Of a stretch of DNA of 5,750 nucleotides, positions 5,027 through 5,750 are shown piece by piece. The DNA is taken from positions 1 through 5,750 of the forward strand of contig CAIVKT010000353.1 in NCBI GenBank assembly GCA_903906615.1, written 5' to 3'. A model generated the notes under the pieces. It did no database searches. It had not been told where the DNA came from and saw only the letters and a list, made by a program, of their open reading frames with translations. Each line of letters starts with the position of its first letter. The stretch's first letter is position 1. A program made the translations under genes and the position numbers. The stretch comes from an uncultured Bacteroidota bacterium. GTDB lineage: Bacteria > Bacteroidota > Bacteroidia > Chitinophagales > Chitinophagaceae.

Positions 5027-5605
5027 ATGGCAATACTCAAATTATACATGATGATACTGGGCGGCAGGCCCGCGGCAAGGAATACAGAGCAGCACGATAT
5101 TTTCTTTGCCATAGGAACTTCTCTTAAGGAACTTGTGCCCGAGATAAAGGCATTCTGGCCGGAGGCTAAGAGCAACCTGCACATTGATGCGTGGCGCGAG
5201 GTGACTTCGGTAGATGGCTGCCGTGTGGAGGTGATCGAAAGGAAGCATGGCGGTGCCAACTCCGACAGGAGCGGGCAGCTATTCTTCATTAACCTGGGTG
5301 GGTACAAAGAGGGTTTGTTTGATGAGCCGCACTTTAAAATGCTCACTGTGCAAAAAGATAAGGCGCAGGCTGTGAAGCACGCCAAGGATACACCGTTCTA
5401 TAAGGAGCTATCCGTACCCACCCCCGGCGGCAACTCGCATGTAGATGACCACTTTGGGGTAGATGTGGATGAGGTGTATAATGTAAAGGACATACTTCCG
5501 CCTGGCCAGAAGGAACTGTATTCCCTCAGCATTATCCCGCAAGAGGGTATTGCGAATGATAAGTTGCACCTCGGCTACTTCAAGCTGAATGCACTGCCGG
5601 GATAG
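5027..5605 (+). CDS. DUF1543 domain-containing protein
   Basis: This is a 192-residue soluble protein of unknown function, resembling the DUF1543 family. Its start, YMMILGGRPAARNTEQHD (7-24), has the family's LGG, the conserved glutamate and the EQHD motif. FFAIG, then W44 and LHIDAW (51-56) with VDG (62-64), follow. The second half repeats the pattern in weaker form: SHVDDHFGVDVDEVYNV (137-153) echoes the LHIDAW part, as expected for a family made of two related halves. LFFINLGGY (85-93) links them. There is no signal peptide or membrane segment. The ATG at 5027 puts the motif near the N-terminus as usual. It is divergent from paaK and convergent, two bases apart, with the next gene, so its context gives no functional clue. 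Confidence 0.75.
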   Translation: MAILKLYMMILGGRPAARNTEQHDIFFAIGTSLKELVPEIKAFWPEAKSNLHIDAWREVTSVDGCRVEVIERKHGGANSDRSGQLFFINLGGYKEGLFDEPHFKMLTVQKDKAQAVKHAKDTPFYKELSVPTPGGNSHVDDHFGVDVDEVYNVKDILPPGQKELYSLSIIPQEGIANDKLHLGYFKLNALPG

Positions 5606-5607
5606 GC

Positions 5608-5750
5608 TTACTGCTCGGCCACTTTTTTCAGGCCTTCCAGCACGGTGGTCCAGTTTTCTTCCATATGCTTTAGCTGGTCGGTTGTGTCTATGTTGTCTTG
5701 TGTGAGGGTGACATGCGTATGGTCCTCATGCTCCCGCAATGTATAGATAA
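5608..5750 (-). CDS. C-terminus of a probable SRPBCC/AHSA1-like protein (partial)
   Basis: Reading leftward from the window edge, the minus strand is open for 46 codons to a TAA at 5608-5610. The residues include YTLREHEDHTHVTLTQDN, then LKHMEENWTTVLEGLKKVAEQ at the end. A beta strand ending in LTQDN followed by a helix with xNWxxVLExLKK is the usual end of SRPBCC (START/Bet v1-like) proteins of the AHSA1 (activator of Hsp90 ATPase homologue 1-like) group, where the helix closes the hydrophobic cavity. These proteins are common in Bacteroidota and mostly have no assigned substrate. The start lies outside the window. The stop is two bases from that of the DUF1543 gene, leaving no room for a separate terminator. 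Confidence 0.65.
   Translation of the reverse strand, partial: IYTLREHEDHTHVTLTQDNIDTTDQLKHMEENWTTVLEGLKKVAEQ

Noticed and set aside
4941..5033. N-terminal extension of PaaK by 31 residues from an upstream ATG at 5033
   Set aside because: The extra residues are unlike PaaK N-termini, would overlap the start of the divergent DUF1543 gene and leave no promoter; the ATG at 4940 gives the family's normal start.

Overview
The window looks like a piece of a Bacteroidota chromosome, most probably from the Chitinophagaceae or a neighbouring family. The reasons are the short GAA-looped palindromic repeats in the long intergenic stretch, the lack of a Shine-Dalgarno sequence before most starts, a mid-range GC content, and the mix of genes (Cys-type SelD with MnmH, PaaK with PaaI, a DUF1543 protein, an SRPBCC-like protein). 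This placement is inference from style, not from a marker gene.

Layout. Positions 1-81 hold what looks like the last 26 codons of a membrane protein. Positions 82-1041 (960 bases) hold no convincing gene but many repeats: a compound hairpin (120-159), three tandem palindromes (376-459), and two diverged direct copies of a unit of about 120 bp (555-674 and 789-907). Each copy carries GGGACAT-type motifs and one perfect DnaA-box sequence, TTATCCACA. A second hairpin-rich block (728-782) lies between the two copies.

Positions 1042-3149 are a two-gene selenium operon on the plus strand. mnmH (selU, tRNA 2-selenouridine synthase) overlaps selD (selenide, water dikinase) by one base in a TGATG junction. 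SelD makes selenophosphate and MnmH uses it to replace sulfur by selenium at U34 of some tRNAs. No selenocysteine machinery is visible here, and SelD has Cys at its active site.

Positions 3156-4940 are a two-gene operon on the minus strand, convergent with selD. paaK (phenylacetate-CoA ligase) is transcribed first, then paaI (hotdog acyl-CoA thioesterase) three bases later. Together they activate phenylacetate to its CoA thioester and release CoA from stalled intermediates.

Positions 4941-5026 form a short divergent promoter region. A DUF1543 protein of unknown function follows (5027-5605, plus strand). Two bases further on, the C-terminus of a probable SRPBCC/AHSA1-like protein enters from the right edge on the minus strand. 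The coding part is ordinary for the phylum. The unexplained part is the repeat-rich 1 kb at the left.
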